DNA of 33,234 bases. Origin: Acidimicrobiales bacterium. Its GTDB lineage: Bacteria; Actinomycetota; Acidimicrobiia; Acidimicrobiales; AC-9. Each line of letters begins with the position of its first letter. Positions within the stretch are counted from its first letter, which is position 1. The position numbers were made by a program, and so were the translations under genes. The DNA lies in NCBI GenBank assembly GCA_036491125.1, contig DASXCO010000205.1, positions 1-33,234 of the forward strand, read 5' to 3'. The notes under the pieces are model-generated. The model was not told where the DNA came from, made no database searches, and worked only from the letters and a program-made list of their open reading frames with translations. Below are positions 15,913 through 24,477 of the stretch, in pieces.

Positions 15913-17958
15913 TCACCTCGCTTCGCTCGACGCCGCGATGACGCAGTCCGGTACCGCTTGGGGTGATGCGCTGCGCCACAACTGATCGGTCGTACAGGAA
16001 GCGAAGCTCTGGGGCGATACCGATCGCGGCGGACTTGGTGACTGAAGACCGGACCAGACCCAAGCGTCGTCGCGGAACTCCGGCCGGCGACCGGTCGCCG
16101 CAGTGAACATCCCAAGCGCCCACCCGGTAGCCCGACCCTGCTCGTAGTCGGGTAGACGCAAGGGATCTGGGACGACCACCATCGTCACCCGCCAACCGGC
16201 GATTGCTTGTCGTACCGCGTCGACGGTCGCCGCTGTCCCCGGGGGCGGTCCAGGGAGCGAAAGCGACGCTGCCGTGAGGACTTCGACGCCGGGTCGCTCT
16301 TTGCCGGCGCGGGCCGGGAGGGCCTGGGGTCCGGCGCCACCTGCAAGGGCGAAATGCATCGAGTCGACAGCCTGCCACAGCATCGGCACCCCGCCGGCAA
16401 ACGGCGGAGGATAGGCCAGCACCACCTGGCCGGGGGGCAGATGCGGGGCGACGTCGGCGAACCAATGAGGGAGCCTGATCGCCTGGGCCGTGAGCGGGAC
16501 CCTGCCGACGGCGGCTGTGCCCAGTGGCACCGCGCCCACGGCGGCCACGCCGAGAGCGGCCAACGACGCCAGCACGCCCGTCAGAGCCGGGCCGCGACTC
16601 CCCCACCGGCTACCGGCCGTGCGTCGTAGTAGCGCGGCGACGGAGCCGCGGGCCCGGTCCACGACGATGGCGAGCATCACGGCAACGCACAACGTGGTCA
16701 CGGCGATGAACCGCGCCGGAAGTGCGTTCTGCACCAGGGGGATGCGGGCCAGAACCTGCCAGGGCACCCAGCTGCCGGTGCCCACCCCGAGCGACAGCAG
16801 GACGCTGATCACCCCCAGCCCACCGAACAGCCACAGGCGCCGATCGCGCCGCCACGCGACGAGACCACCAGCGAGCACCACCAGCATCCCAATCCCGAGA
16901 TACTCGGGAAGCGGAAGAGCGGGACCCGAGTACCCGCTCAAGAGCTGAACGAGACCTCTGTTCTGAAACGTCAACTGCCAGAGACCGTTGGGCGAGATGC
17001 CGACGCCGCCGGGGGTCAGAGTCGGCCACACCAGCCCGGAGAGGTGGGCCGGACCAGCGACGGTGAACCACAGCGGGTACGCGAGGAGCACCACGGCGAC
17101 GACGGCCCCCATCCCGAGGCCGCGAGCAGCGTGAGGGAGGCGACCGATCAGATCCCCTCGGTCCCGGACCGCTGCATAGATCCCGAGCATCGCGAGCCCC
17201 ACTACACCGCACACGGCCAGGATGACCACCATCTCGCTGCTCACGAAGAACTCGACGGTCACGAGGAGCCCCAGGGCCGCGCCGACCAGCGTGGGCCGCC
17301 GCCGCTGGCGCACGAGCAGCTCGTCGAGACAGGCGACGATGAGCGGCAAGAGGGCGAGGAATGCCGTCATGACGTGGGCGATGGCCTCGGCGGTGAGCAT
17401 GAACGGGGAGAACCCGTAGACCAACCCACCGACGAATGCGGCCGGTGTCCAGGACACCCAGCGGCGCAAGAGCCAGAACATCGCCAGGGCCGACAGGGCC
17501 GGCGCCAGCGTCAAGGCCACGTTCAACGTGGCGACCGGCCCGAACAGCAGCGTCACTGGGGCAAGCGGGACGCCAATGGCGAGGGCGCTCACGTTCGAGA
17601 GCGTGTTCACCCCGGTGGGATGGAACAGCAGGGTCGAGTAGAAGAGGCTGTGACCGTGGGCGAGCGCGTAGGCGGGCCAGGCGAGGAACCAGAGCACGAA
17701 CGCGGGGTCGTCGCACCCGCAGGTTGCCACCCCGGTCGGGTGGGTCGACCACACCTGCCACCACAGGCCGATCGACACCAGCAGGTAGATCGCGAAGGCG
17801 ATGCCGAACACCGCCAGGGGCCGACGGGTCCTCCTGCCGAGGCCGACGGGCGTCCGGTGCGCCTGCCGAGATCGGGAACCCGCATGGCGGGATGGCTGAC
17901 GCCCGGTCTGCGTAGTGACGAGGCCGCCTTCCTCGGTCGCTCCGACACCGCCAGTCAT
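15913..17958 (-). CDS. GT-C-like polytopic membrane protein, downstream copy of a tandem pair
   Basis: This 681-residue protein has about twelve membrane segments and an outer C-terminal domain of about 180 residues. The first outer loop carries STHPTGVATCGCDDPAF (from residue 71; C80, C82, D83, D84), in the position where GT-C enzymes hold the catalytic acid. HGHSLFYSTLLFHPTGVN follows. The C-terminus has a conserved cysteine pair (SCTT...PDC), perhaps a disulfide outside the cell. The start ATG at 17958 overlaps the upstream stop (ATGA); the longer open frame to 18093 lies inside the upstream gene. It is closely similar along its whole length to the gene at 17955-19994, so the pair arose by tandem duplication. 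The family resembles uncharacterised bacterial membrane proteins with a GT-C layout; the enzymatic role is inferred. Confidence 0.75.
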   Translation of the reverse strand: MTGGVGATEEGGLVTTQTGRQPSRHAGSRSRQAHRTPVGLGRRTRRPLAVFGIAFAIYLLVSIGLWWQVWSTHPTGVATCGCDDPAFVLWFLAWPAYALAHGHSLFYSTLLFHPTGVNTLSNVSALAIGVPLAPVTLLFGPVATLNVALTLAPALSALAMFWLLRRWVSWTPAAFVGGLVYGFSPFMLTAEAIAHVMTAFLALLPLIVACLDELLVRQRRRPTLVGAALGLLVTVEFFVSSEMVVILAVCGVVGLAMLGIYAAVRDRGDLIGRLPHAARGLGMGAVVAVVLLAYPLWFTVAGPAHLSGLVWPTLTPGGVGISPNGLWQLTFQNRGLVQLLSGYSGPALPLPEYLGIGMLVVLAGGLVAWRRDRRLWLFGGLGVISVLLSLGVGTGSWVPWQVLARIPLVQNALPARFIAVTTLCVAVMLAIVVDRARGSVAALLRRTAGSRWGSRGPALTGVLASLAALGVAAVGAVPLGTAAVGRVPLTAQAIRLPHWFADVAPHLPPGQVVLAYPPPFAGGVPMLWQAVDSMHFALAGGAGPQALPARAGKERPGVEVLTAASLSLPGPPPGTAATVDAVRQAIAGWRVTMVVVPDPLRLPDYEQGRATGWALGMFTAATGRRPEFRDDAWVWSGLQSPSPPRSVSPQSFASCTTDQLWRSASPQAVPDCVIAASSEAR

Positions 17959-19994
17959 TGCGCGGAGGCCGCGATGATGCAGTCCGGTACGTCTTGCCGG
18001 GCCCCGGCCGGGATCAACCCGCCTGTCGTGCACCGCGTGAACGCCAGCGGAGTCACCGCTAGCTGCGGAGCAGGGGACTGGACGCCGGCCCACACCCAGG
18101 CGTCGTCGCGGAGCTCGGGCCTTCGACCGATGGCGGCGGTGAACAGACCGAGCGCCGTCTCGGGGCTAGTTCCCTGGTCGTAGCGAGGCAACCCCGACGG
18201 ATCGGGGACGACCACCATCGTCACCCCCCAACCAGCGAGGGCTCGTCGCACTGCGTCGACGTTGCTGGTTGTCCCCGAGGGTGGTCCTGACAGCGAGAGG
18301 GATGCGGCGCTGAGCACCTCGAGGCCGGGGCGCTCGGCGCCGGCACGGGCTGGTATGCCGGCGGGTCCGCCACCGCCAACCATGGCGAAGTGTAGCGAGT
18401 CGACCGCCTGCCAGGCCATCGGCGCCTGGACGCCTGAGAACGGGGCCGGGTACGCCAACACGACCTGGCCAGGGGGGAGACGCGGGGCGGCGTCGGCAAA
18501 CCAACGAGGGAGTCTGATTGGCTGGACCGTGAGCGGGACCTTGCCGACGACAGCTGTACCGATAGGCACCGTCCCCACGGCAGCCACACCGAGAGCGGCC
18601 AGCGAGGCGAGAACGCCAGTCAGAGCAGGGCCGCGGCGGGCCCAACGGCGGCCGGCGATCCGTGGCAGCAGCTCGGCGGCAGAGCCACGTGCTCGGTCAA
18701 CGATGATGGCGAGCATCACGGCGGCGCACAGCGTGGTGACGGCGACGAAGCGTCCGGGAAGGATGTTCTGGACCAGCGGGACCTGGGCGAGGAGCCGCCA
18801 GGGCACCCAGTAGCGGCTCTCCACCCCGAGCGATAGCAGGACACTGATCACCCCGAGCCCACCGAACAACCACAGGCGCCGATCGCGCCACCAGACGACG
18901 AGACCAGCAGCGAGCACGACAAGCAGACCGAGCCCGAGGTACTCGTACGACGGCAGCGCCGGACCCAAGTACCCGCCGAGCAGTTGGGACACGCGCCGGT
19001 CGGAGGTCGAGAAACCCAGGTGCCAGAGGCCACTGGGTGTGATGCCGCCGCTGCCGGCAGTCAGCGTCGGCCACACCCGCCCGGACAGGTGAGCTGAACC
19101 AGCTAAGGCGAACCACAGCGGGTAGGCGAGGAGTACCAGGGCAACGACGGCCCCGATTCCGAGGCCGCGAGCAGCATGGGGAAGGCGACCGATCAGATCC
19201 TGCCGGTCGGTGAGCAAGGCGTTCGTCCCGAGCATCACCAGCGCCGCGACAGCGGAGATGGCCATGATGACCACCATCTCGCTGCTCACGAAGAACTCCA
19301 CCGTCACGAGGAGCCCCAGGGCCGCGCCAACCAACGCGGGCTGGCGCCGCTGGCGCACGAGCAGCTCGTCGAGGCAAGCGACCACGAGAGGCAGGAGCAC
19401 CAGGAAGCCGAGCATGATGTGCGCAGTGGCTACCGCTGTCAGCACGAATGGGGAGAACCCGTAGACCAGGCCACCGACGAAGGCGGCCGGCGTCCAGGAC
19501 ACCCAGCGGCGCAACAGCCAGAACATCGCCAGGGCCGACAGGGCCGGCGCCAACGTCAAGGCCACGTTCAGCGTGGCGACCGGCCCGAACAGCAGCGTCA
19601 CCGGGACAAGCGGAACGCCAATGGCGAGGGTGCTCACGTTCGAGAGCATGTTCACCCCGCTGGGATGGAACAGCAGCGTCGAGTAGAACAAGTTGTGACC
19701 ATGTGAGAGCGCGTTGGCGGGCCAGGCCAGGAACCAGGTGACGAAGGCAGCATCGCCACATCCGCAGGTCGCCACCCCGGTCGGGTGTGTCGACCAGACG
19801 TGCCACCACAGTCCGACCGACACCAGCAGGTACGGCGCGAAGGCCACTGCGAGCGCCACCAGGGACCGACGACTGAGCGCTCGACGAGAGCGGGAACCCT
19901 CCGAGATCGAGGATTGTCGACGTGTTGTCGATGACCCGGTGAAGGTGCTCTTCTCGGTCGCCTCGACTCCGTCTGCCACAGGCAAGTCTGTCAT
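17955..19994 (-). CDS. GT-C-like polytopic membrane protein, upstream copy of a tandem pair
   Basis: This 679-residue paralog of the next gene has the same layout: polar N-terminus of about 45 residues, about twelve membrane segments and an outer C-terminal domain ending CTT...VPDCIIAAS. The first-loop motif here is TCGCGDAAF (C77, C79, G80, D81), so the first of the two acids in the sister protein is Gly and only D81 is shared. VGAALGLLVTVEFFVSSEMV and DELLVRQRR are identical or nearly so between the copies, while the N-terminal 45 residues differ. It starts 15 bp after the GT39-like gene with a weak GGGGAG ribosome site, and is translationally coupled to the downstream copy. It is probably a glycosyltransferase of the outer face; the donor is unknown. 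Confidence 0.75.
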   Translation of the reverse strand: MTDLPVADGVEATEKSTFTGSSTTRRQSSISEGSRSRRALSRRSLVALAVAFAPYLLVSVGLWWHVWSTHPTGVATCGCGDAAFVTWFLAWPANALSHGHNLFYSTLLFHPSGVNMLSNVSTLAIGVPLVPVTLLFGPVATLNVALTLAPALSALAMFWLLRRWVSWTPAAFVGGLVYGFSPFVLTAVATAHIMLGFLVLLPLVVACLDELLVRQRRQPALVGAALGLLVTVEFFVSSEMVVIMAISAVAALVMLGTNALLTDRQDLIGRLPHAARGLGIGAVVALVLLAYPLWFALAGSAHLSGRVWPTLTAGSGGITPSGLWHLGFSTSDRRVSQLLGGYLGPALPSYEYLGLGLLVVLAAGLVVWWRDRRLWLFGGLGVISVLLSLGVESRYWVPWRLLAQVPLVQNILPGRFVAVTTLCAAVMLAIIVDRARGSAAELLPRIAGRRWARRGPALTGVLASLAALGVAAVGTVPIGTAVVGKVPLTVQPIRLPRWFADAAPRLPPGQVVLAYPAPFSGVQAPMAWQAVDSLHFAMVGGGGPAGIPARAGAERPGLEVLSAASLSLSGPPSGTTSNVDAVRRALAGWGVTMVVVPDPSGLPRYDQGTSPETALGLFTAAIGRRPELRDDAWVWAGVQSPAPQLAVTPLAFTRCTTGGLIPAGARQDVPDCIIAASAQ

Positions 19995-20009
19995 GCTCCC
20001 CGCTGACGG

Positions 20010-21392
20010 CTATCCAGGGCTGCCGGGCGCCCACTGCTGCGGCAGCGCAAGAGGGGAACGCGGGGCCGGGGATGAGGGACCGGCCCCGGCCTCGGCCGTC
20101 TCGGGCTCGATCGGCGGTTCCCGCCGTCGCCGTCGCCACCAGTCGAACGCCGCGGCCAACGCGACCGATGTCAGCACGACGAGGACCGGCTCCGCTTCGA
20201 CGCGGAAACGGACCTGTCCGTAGGACACCACAGCGCTCAGCGTCACGATGATCGGCGGCACGAGAAGCGGCCAGACCGGAGTGCGACGCCGCCACAGCAC
20301 CGCGGTGCCGCCGATGGCCAGAGCGAGCATTGGGTAGTAGAAGGCGAATCCCAGCTCAGTGACCCAGCGGGGACGGCCCTCGGTCTCATTGAGCGCGTCT
20401 TGGGGACGGAAGACGCTCCAGTCGCGTCCCACGCGTGCCGCGAGGACAACGGGCAGGCGCTGCAGGTGGCCGCGCATGTAGGCGAACGCTTTGTCGCGAT
20501 AGGCCCTGGCCGCCACCGAATCGTCGCCGGAAGGTGGGTTGGCCGGAAGGCACTGCCCGGGAGTGAGGGTGGTCCCACCGATCAGGTTGCCGTAGTACGC
20601 GACATCGCAATTCGAGCCGGCCAAGGCGATCCCGTCGTTCGTCGACACGAAGGTCGCATCTTGAAATCGGGCCAGGTCGTAGCCGAACCATGGTGCGATC
20701 ACCAGCCCCGACACCGCCACCACCGTGCCCGCCGTCGCCAGGCCGGACCGCCAGGAGGTCCGGCGTCTCCACAGGAGGAACCACACGGCGAGCAGAGGAG
20801 CGAGCAGCACCACCTCGGCTCGGGCGAGAGTCGCCAGCCCACACACCGCGCCGAGTCCGGCTGCGGTCAGCAGGCGTGGCCGCCGCACCAATTTGTAAGT
20901 CAACAGGAGGGCGCCCGCGACGGTCAACGCTGTCAAGGTCTCGGACATGATGAGCCCGTCGTTCACCCACAGGAACGGGTACGCGGCGGCGATGCCCGCA
21001 GCGAGCAGTCCCGCCCCGTCGCCCGCGATCTCCCGGGCCAGGAGGCCCACGAGCACCACGGTGACCCCGCCGAGCACGACCATGGTGAAGCGCATGGCGA
21101 GCGGGTTGCCGTTGGTCGCCCACGCCACGGGGGTGAGCACGAGCGCAGTGAGCGGCGGATGCTGGGCTGACGGCATGGCGGGAGCAAGCGGATGGGTTAT
21201 CGGAAGGAACGGATCGGTGAAGCCGCCCCCGAAGGCCACTCGGTCGGCCTCGAGCTGGTAGTAGGCAGCGTCGTAGAAGTGCCGGTCGTAACGGGTGACT
21301 CCCAGCACGAAGGTCGCGCGGATTGCCAAGGCCGCAGCAACGATGAGAAACAGCGTCACGATGAAGCGCCGGCGGCCAGAGACAAGCGCCAC
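20010..21392 (-). CDS. GT39-like (ArnT/PMT-type) membrane glycosyltransferase
   Basis: With the GTG at 21392 the protein has 460 residues. It begins MALVSGRRRF and passes at once into the first membrane helix. FYDAAYYQLEA (D41) in the first outer loop and SAQHPPLTALVL are classic ArnT/PMT features, where the Asp is the catalytic base. About ten more hydrophobic segments follow and the C-terminal 50 residues are polar, Pro/Ser-rich and probably cytoplasmic. I prefer 21392 over the longer open frame to 21458 because TAGGCT lies eight bases upstream of it, the same arrangement as at other leaderless starts here, and because the extra 22 residues look non-homologous. It heads the operon that continues into the duplicated GT-C-like pair. 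Donor and acceptor are unknown. Confidence 0.82.
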   Translation of the reverse strand: MALVSGRRRFIVTLFLIVAAALAIRATFVLGVTRYDRHFYDAAYYQLEADRVAFGGGFTDPFLPITHPLAPAMPSAQHPPLTALVLTPVAWATNGNPLAMRFTMVVLGGVTVVLVGLLAREIAGDGAGLLAAGIAAAYPFLWVNDGLIMSETLTALTVAGALLLTYKLVRRPRLLTAAGLGAVCGLATLARAEVVLLAPLLAVWFLLWRRRTSWRSGLATAGTVVAVSGLVIAPWFGYDLARFQDATFVSTNDGIALAGSNCDVAYYGNLIGGTTLTPGQCLPANPPSGDDSVAARAYRDKAFAYMRGHLQRLPVVLAARVGRDWSVFRPQDALNETEGRPRWVTELGFAFYYPMLALAIGGTAVLWRRRTPVWPLLVPPIIVTLSAVVSYGQVRFRVEAEPVLVVLTSVALAAAFDWWRRRRREPPIEPETAEAGAGPSSPAPRSPLALPQQWAPGSPG

Positions 21393-21400
21393 GAGCCGGC

Positions 21401-21406
21401 AGCCTA
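21401..21406 (-). promoter_or_regulatory. Candidate -10 box, leaderless start of the GT39-like operon
   Basis: The minus strand reads TAGGCT, eight bases, then GTG at 21392. The hexamer is identical to the one before the gene at 10023. It implies that the open frame from 21458 to 21392 is upstream of the transcript. Confidence 0.5.
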
Positions 21407-21486
21407 GGGGCTCGGGCCGCTCCAGCGCGTTGCACCGCACGGTCAGGCCGGCCGCCACGGTGCGAAGCTTCCCGCGCTCCAGGGGT

Positions 21487-21492
21487 TACCCT
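21487..21492 (+). promoter_or_regulatory. Candidate -10 box upstream of the acyltransferase gene
   Basis: TACCCT followed by GACTCGT shares ten bases (CCTGACTCGT) with the element at 25973. It would give a leader of about 120 bases before the ATG at 21624. A second, weaker candidate, TACACT at 21590-21595, lies 28 bases before the ATG. Confidence 0.4.
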
Positions 21493-21597
21493 GACTCGTC
21501 ATCACGTCATCCACGCCCATTCATCAGCTGACGTTCCCTGGGGGGTTCGACGGACTGGCCGAAGCTCATGCATGGCATTCCAGCACTCGTACACTGC

Positions 21598-21623
21598 GGC
21601 CCTGCAGGGCCTAGCCGGCCGGC
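21598..21623 (+). repeat. Two adjacent GC palindromes directly before the acyltransferase start
   Basis: GGCCCTGCAGGGCC (21598-21611) and GCCGGCCGGC (21614-21623) are both perfect palindromes, and the second touches the ATG at 21624. No Shine-Dalgarno sequence is present. They could fold in the RNA and limit ribosome access, or bind a dimeric regulator; neither is shown. Confidence 0.6.
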
Positions 21624-24323
21624 ATGACGATCACCGGCGAGCGACCCCTGGCCTTGCCGCGACGGCGGCGGGCCGCCGGCGCCCCAGCGAAGGCCGCCGC
21701 CCCCCAGCGGCACATGCCCGCCCTGGACGGGCTGCGGGCCTTCGCCGTGACGGCGGTGATCGCCTACCACCTCAACCTCACGCACGCGGGAGGCGGCTAC
21801 CTCGGGGTCGACGTCTTCTTCGTGCTGTCCGGCTTCCTCATCACCGGGATCCTGGTCGAGGAGCGAGCCCGCACCGGCCGGATCGTCCTGAAGGCGTTCT
21901 GGGCTCGGCGAGCCCGACGGCTCCTCCCGGCCCTGCTGCTGATGCTGTCCGCTTTGGCCCTGTATGCCGGACTAGGCAGCCCGGGTCTGGACCGGTCGAC
22001 CTTGCGGCCCGACGCCCTGTCGACCCTCTTCTATGGGGCCAACTGGCATCTGATCTTCACCCACAGCTCGTACTTCGCCCAGTTCTCGGCTCCCTCACCG
22101 CTCCTGCACACCTGGTCCCTCGCCATCGAAGAGCAGTTCTACCTCTTGTGGCCGCTCATCCTGCTTCTTCTGCTCCGAGCAACCCGGGGTTCGCGTCGCC
22201 TGCTGACCGGCGCCATCCTGGCCCTCGCCGCCGGCTCGGCCGCCTTGATGGGGCTGCTGTACCACCCTGGCGTCGATCCGAGCCGCATCTACTACGGCAC
22301 CGACACGAGGGCTTTCGAGCTGCTCATCGGGGCCGCCCTCGCCGTTGTCATGGCCGGGCGATCGCGTCCGTCCCGAGCCCCTCGGCGGGCGTTGCACACC
22401 GCCGGGTTGGTCGCCATCGGAGCCGTCGCCGCAGCCTGCGCGACCGCGTCGCCGCAGGGCTGGATCTGGCGGGGCGGACTCGTCGGCGTCGGCGTCCTCA
22501 CCGCGGTGGTCATCGCAAGTATCAGCCTTACGCGGTCCGGCCCGCTCGGGGCCGTCCTGTCGCTGGCACCGATCCGGTGGATCGGGATCATCTCCTATGG
22601 GCTGTACCTGTGGCACTGGCCGGTCATCGTGCTCATGACCCGCACCAAGACCGGGATCTCGGGTTGGCCCCTCAGGGGAGCACAGATCGGAACCATGCTG
22701 GCGCTGGCCACCGCCAGCTATCTCCTCGTCGAGCGACCCATCCGGCGGGCCCGGTGGGCGGGCTGGAGACCCTGGTTGACGGCCCCCGCCGCTGTCACGG
22801 CGACGGCCGCTGCGTTGGTGGCCGCCACGGCCGTTCCGAGCACCGTGGCGGCGGCCGTCGCCCCTCCGGTGACCAGCTCCAGGCCTGCCCTTGCGGCGGC
22901 CACGCCGACCGCCTCGACCAGCGTGATGGTGGTGGGCGGCAGCACGGCCCTCAGCTTGGCCTCCGGCATGGAGGACGCCGCCGGCGCGCACGGGCTGGCT
23001 GTCCACAATGCAGCCGGTCCCGGCTGCAGCATGGCCGAGGGGTCGACGGCCGACGATCTCGACGGGATCACCCGTCCGACGACCGAGTCACCGGCCTGCC
23101 GGTGGCGCGCGGCCTGGCCGCGCCAGCTCCAGCAATGGAAGCCGACGGTCGCCTACGTCGCCTTCGGCGCCGAAGACACCGCCGACCACCTCATCGACGG
23201 CCGCTGGATGACAGTGGGAACACCCGAGTGGCAGGCCTACTACCAGGGCGAGCTGGCGCAAGTGGCCGCGCTCCTCGGCTCCGGGGGAGCTCGCGTCGTG
23301 ATCGCGACCGTGCCTCAGTACTCCCAGCCGTCGACAGCGGGGAAGCGCTCTCCCACCTTCGCCGATCCGGTCCGTCTCGCAGCGTTGAACGCGGTCTACC
23401 GCTCATTCGCCGACGCGCATCCCGAGGTGACGCTCTATGACATGGCGTCCCAGGTCGCGCCAGGAGACCTCGGCGACGGGCCAAATCTCAGCCGTCCGGT
23501 CGCCGACCGGGTGGCCGACAACGTCGACGCCTCGCTCTCGATGATCGCCAATCCGACGATCCACCTCCCACCGGGGAGGATCCTGTCGCCGGCCGACCCG
23601 CTCCGGGTCATGATCGTCGGCGACAGCGTCATGATGGATGCCGCTCCTGGTCTCGAGGCGGCCCTCGAGGCGACGGGCGTGGTGAAAGTGGTGGCGAACG
23701 ACCCCAAGAAGTGGTGGGGACTGACGAACAACTCGGGCTGGAAGAGCGCCTGGCCCCAGCTGATCCGCGAGGATCGCCCGGAGCTCGTCATCGGCTCATG
23801 GAGCTGGGACAACGGTGCCGCGGAGGCGGACCCCGCCGCCTACAGCCGGACGGTCGGGCAGGCGATGGGCATGCTGCTCGCTCCGGGGGACGGCGTCGAC
23901 GGCGTCGCCATCATGGAGTTCCCCCCCTACGGACCACCCGCCTCCGTCGTCGATCCGGCCAAGGCGCAGCAGGCCCTCGCCGGCCTGGAGCGGGGCCGCA
24001 CCGCCTGGGACTCGTTGATGGCCTCGGTCGCCCCGCGATGGCCGGGTCAGTACATGTTTCTTCCGGTCGCCAGCTCGCTCGAGGTGAACGGCCAGTACTC
24101 GACCTGGTTGCCAGGGCCCGGGGGGGTCTTGTCGAGGGCCCGGAAGACTGACGACTTCCACCTCTGCCCGACCGGAGCGGCGGCGCTGGGCCAGGCGACG
24201 CTGACCCAGCTCACGCCCGTGCTCGATCTGCCTCCTCCAGCGGCCAGTTGGTGGTCGGGCTCGTGGACGAAGAACTCGACGTACAACGACCCTTCCGGGA
24301 GCTGTCCCGACGACCACCCCTGA
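21624..24323 (+). CDS. OafA-like acyltransferase-3 protein with two C-terminal SGNH domains
   Basis: This 899-residue protein has an acyltransferase-3 membrane domain (about residues 30-375) with MPALDGLRAF, AYHLN (H49), VDVFFVLSGFLITG and SLAIEEQFYLLWP. Such domains pass acyl groups across or at the membrane to glycans. A Ser/Thr/Ala-rich linker follows, then two SGNH-hydrolase-like domains. The first (434-635) has GGS (438-440) in place of GDS, and DxxN (D618, N621) in place of DxxH. The second (660-880) has GDS (666-668) and a full DxxH (D843, H846). The first is therefore probably inactive and the second active. The fused SGNH domain likely completes transfer to the acceptor outside the cell. 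The ATG at 21624 has no ribosome site. A later ATG at 21714 (residue 31) is possible but less likely. Confidence 0.88.
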   Translation: MTITGERPLALPRRRRAAGAPAKAAAPQRHMPALDGLRAFAVTAVIAYHLNLTHAGGGYLGVDVFFVLSGFLITGILVEERARTGRIVLKAFWARRARRLLPALLLMLSALALYAGLGSPGLDRSTLRPDALSTLFYGANWHLIFTHSSYFAQFSAPSPLLHTWSLAIEEQFYLLWPLILLLLLRATRGSRRLLTGAILALAAGSAALMGLLYHPGVDPSRIYYGTDTRAFELLIGAALAVVMAGRSRPSRAPRRALHTAGLVAIGAVAAACATASPQGWIWRGGLVGVGVLTAVVIASISLTRSGPLGAVLSLAPIRWIGIISYGLYLWHWPVIVLMTRTKTGISGWPLRGAQIGTMLALATASYLLVERPIRRARWAGWRPWLTAPAAVTATAAALVAATAVPSTVAAAVAPPVTSSRPALAAATPTASTSVMVVGGSTALSLASGMEDAAGAHGLAVHNAAGPGCSMAEGSTADDLDGITRPTTESPACRWRAAWPRQLQQWKPTVAYVAFGAEDTADHLIDGRWMTVGTPEWQAYYQGELAQVAALLGSGGARVVIATVPQYSQPSTAGKRSPTFADPVRLAALNAVYRSFADAHPEVTLYDMASQVAPGDLGDGPNLSRPVADRVADNVDASLSMIANPTIHLPPGRILSPADPLRVMIVGDSVMMDAAPGLEAALEATGVVKVVANDPKKWWGLTNNSGWKSAWPQLIREDRPELVIGSWSWDNGAAEADPAAYSRTVGQAMGMLLAPGDGVDGVAIMEFPPYGPPASVVDPAKAQQALAGLERGRTAWDSLMASVAPRWPGQYMFLPVASSLEVNGQYSTWLPGPGGVLSRARKTDDFHLCPTGAAALGQATLTQLTPVLDLPPPAASWWSGSWTKNSTYNDPSGSCPDDHP

Positions 24324-24329
24324 GCGTGT

Positions 24330-24352
24330 CCTCGCGCCGGCCCACGGCGAGG
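24330..24352 (+). terminator. Weak hairpin after the acyltransferase gene
   Basis: CCTCGC and GCGAGG form a 6-bp stem around an 11-base loop, seven bases after the TGA. There is no T-run, so intrinsic termination is uncertain. Confidence 0.25.
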
Positions 24353-24386
24353 GCCACCCGTCGACCGTCCGCCCCCGGTAGCTCGT

Positions 24387-24392
24387 TAGCAT
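24387..24392 (+). promoter_or_regulatory. Candidate -10 box upstream of the flippase gene and its upstream ORF
   Basis: TAGCAT followed by GACTTG matches the pattern at 21487 and 25973. Seven bases later is the ATG at 24400 that opens a 25-codon ORF. Confidence 0.45.
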
Positions 24393-24399
24393 GACTTGG

Positions 24400-24477
24400 A
24401 TGGCGTGGCAGAAGGGGGAGCAGGGCGGGCCCGCGACCGGAGCGCTGCACAGCGGCGCGACTGAGGTTCCCCTCTGA
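24400..24477 (+). CDS. Short upstream ORF (25 aa) coupled to the flippase gene
   Basis: The ORF begins ATGGCGTGGCAG and ends at TGA (24475-24477), whose last base is the A of the flippase ATG (TGATG). The peptide begins MAWQKGEQGG and resembles nothing I know. No ribosome site precedes it, but a TAGCAT box lies seven bases upstream, so it could be read from a leaderless message. Ribosomes finishing it would be placed on the flippase start, which itself lacks a clear Shine-Dalgarno sequence. The coding case rests only on position; chance is not excluded. Confidence 0.45.
   Translation: MAWQKGEQGGPATGALHSGATEVPL

Larger units (their letters stand above)
15913..19994 (-). repeat. Tandem gene duplication of about 2.04 kb
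   Basis: Two head-to-tail coding copies lie about 2045 bp apart. DNA similarity is strongest in the membrane core: the segments near 17420-17560 and 19465-19605 differ at only a few bases. The copies diverge most in the first 130 bases of each gene. Confidence 0.85.

Noticed and set aside
18697-20295. 532-residue minus-strand frame over the duplicated gene
   Set aside because: It is a frame-shifted reading of the GT-C-like gene; the in-frame product has clear membrane helices and a paralog, and this one has neither.
21572-23440. 622-residue plus-strand frame starting with ATG upstream of the acyltransferase
   Set aside because: The product is Arg/Pro/His-rich with no family features, and the overlapping frame encodes a clear acyltransferase-3 and SGNH protein.
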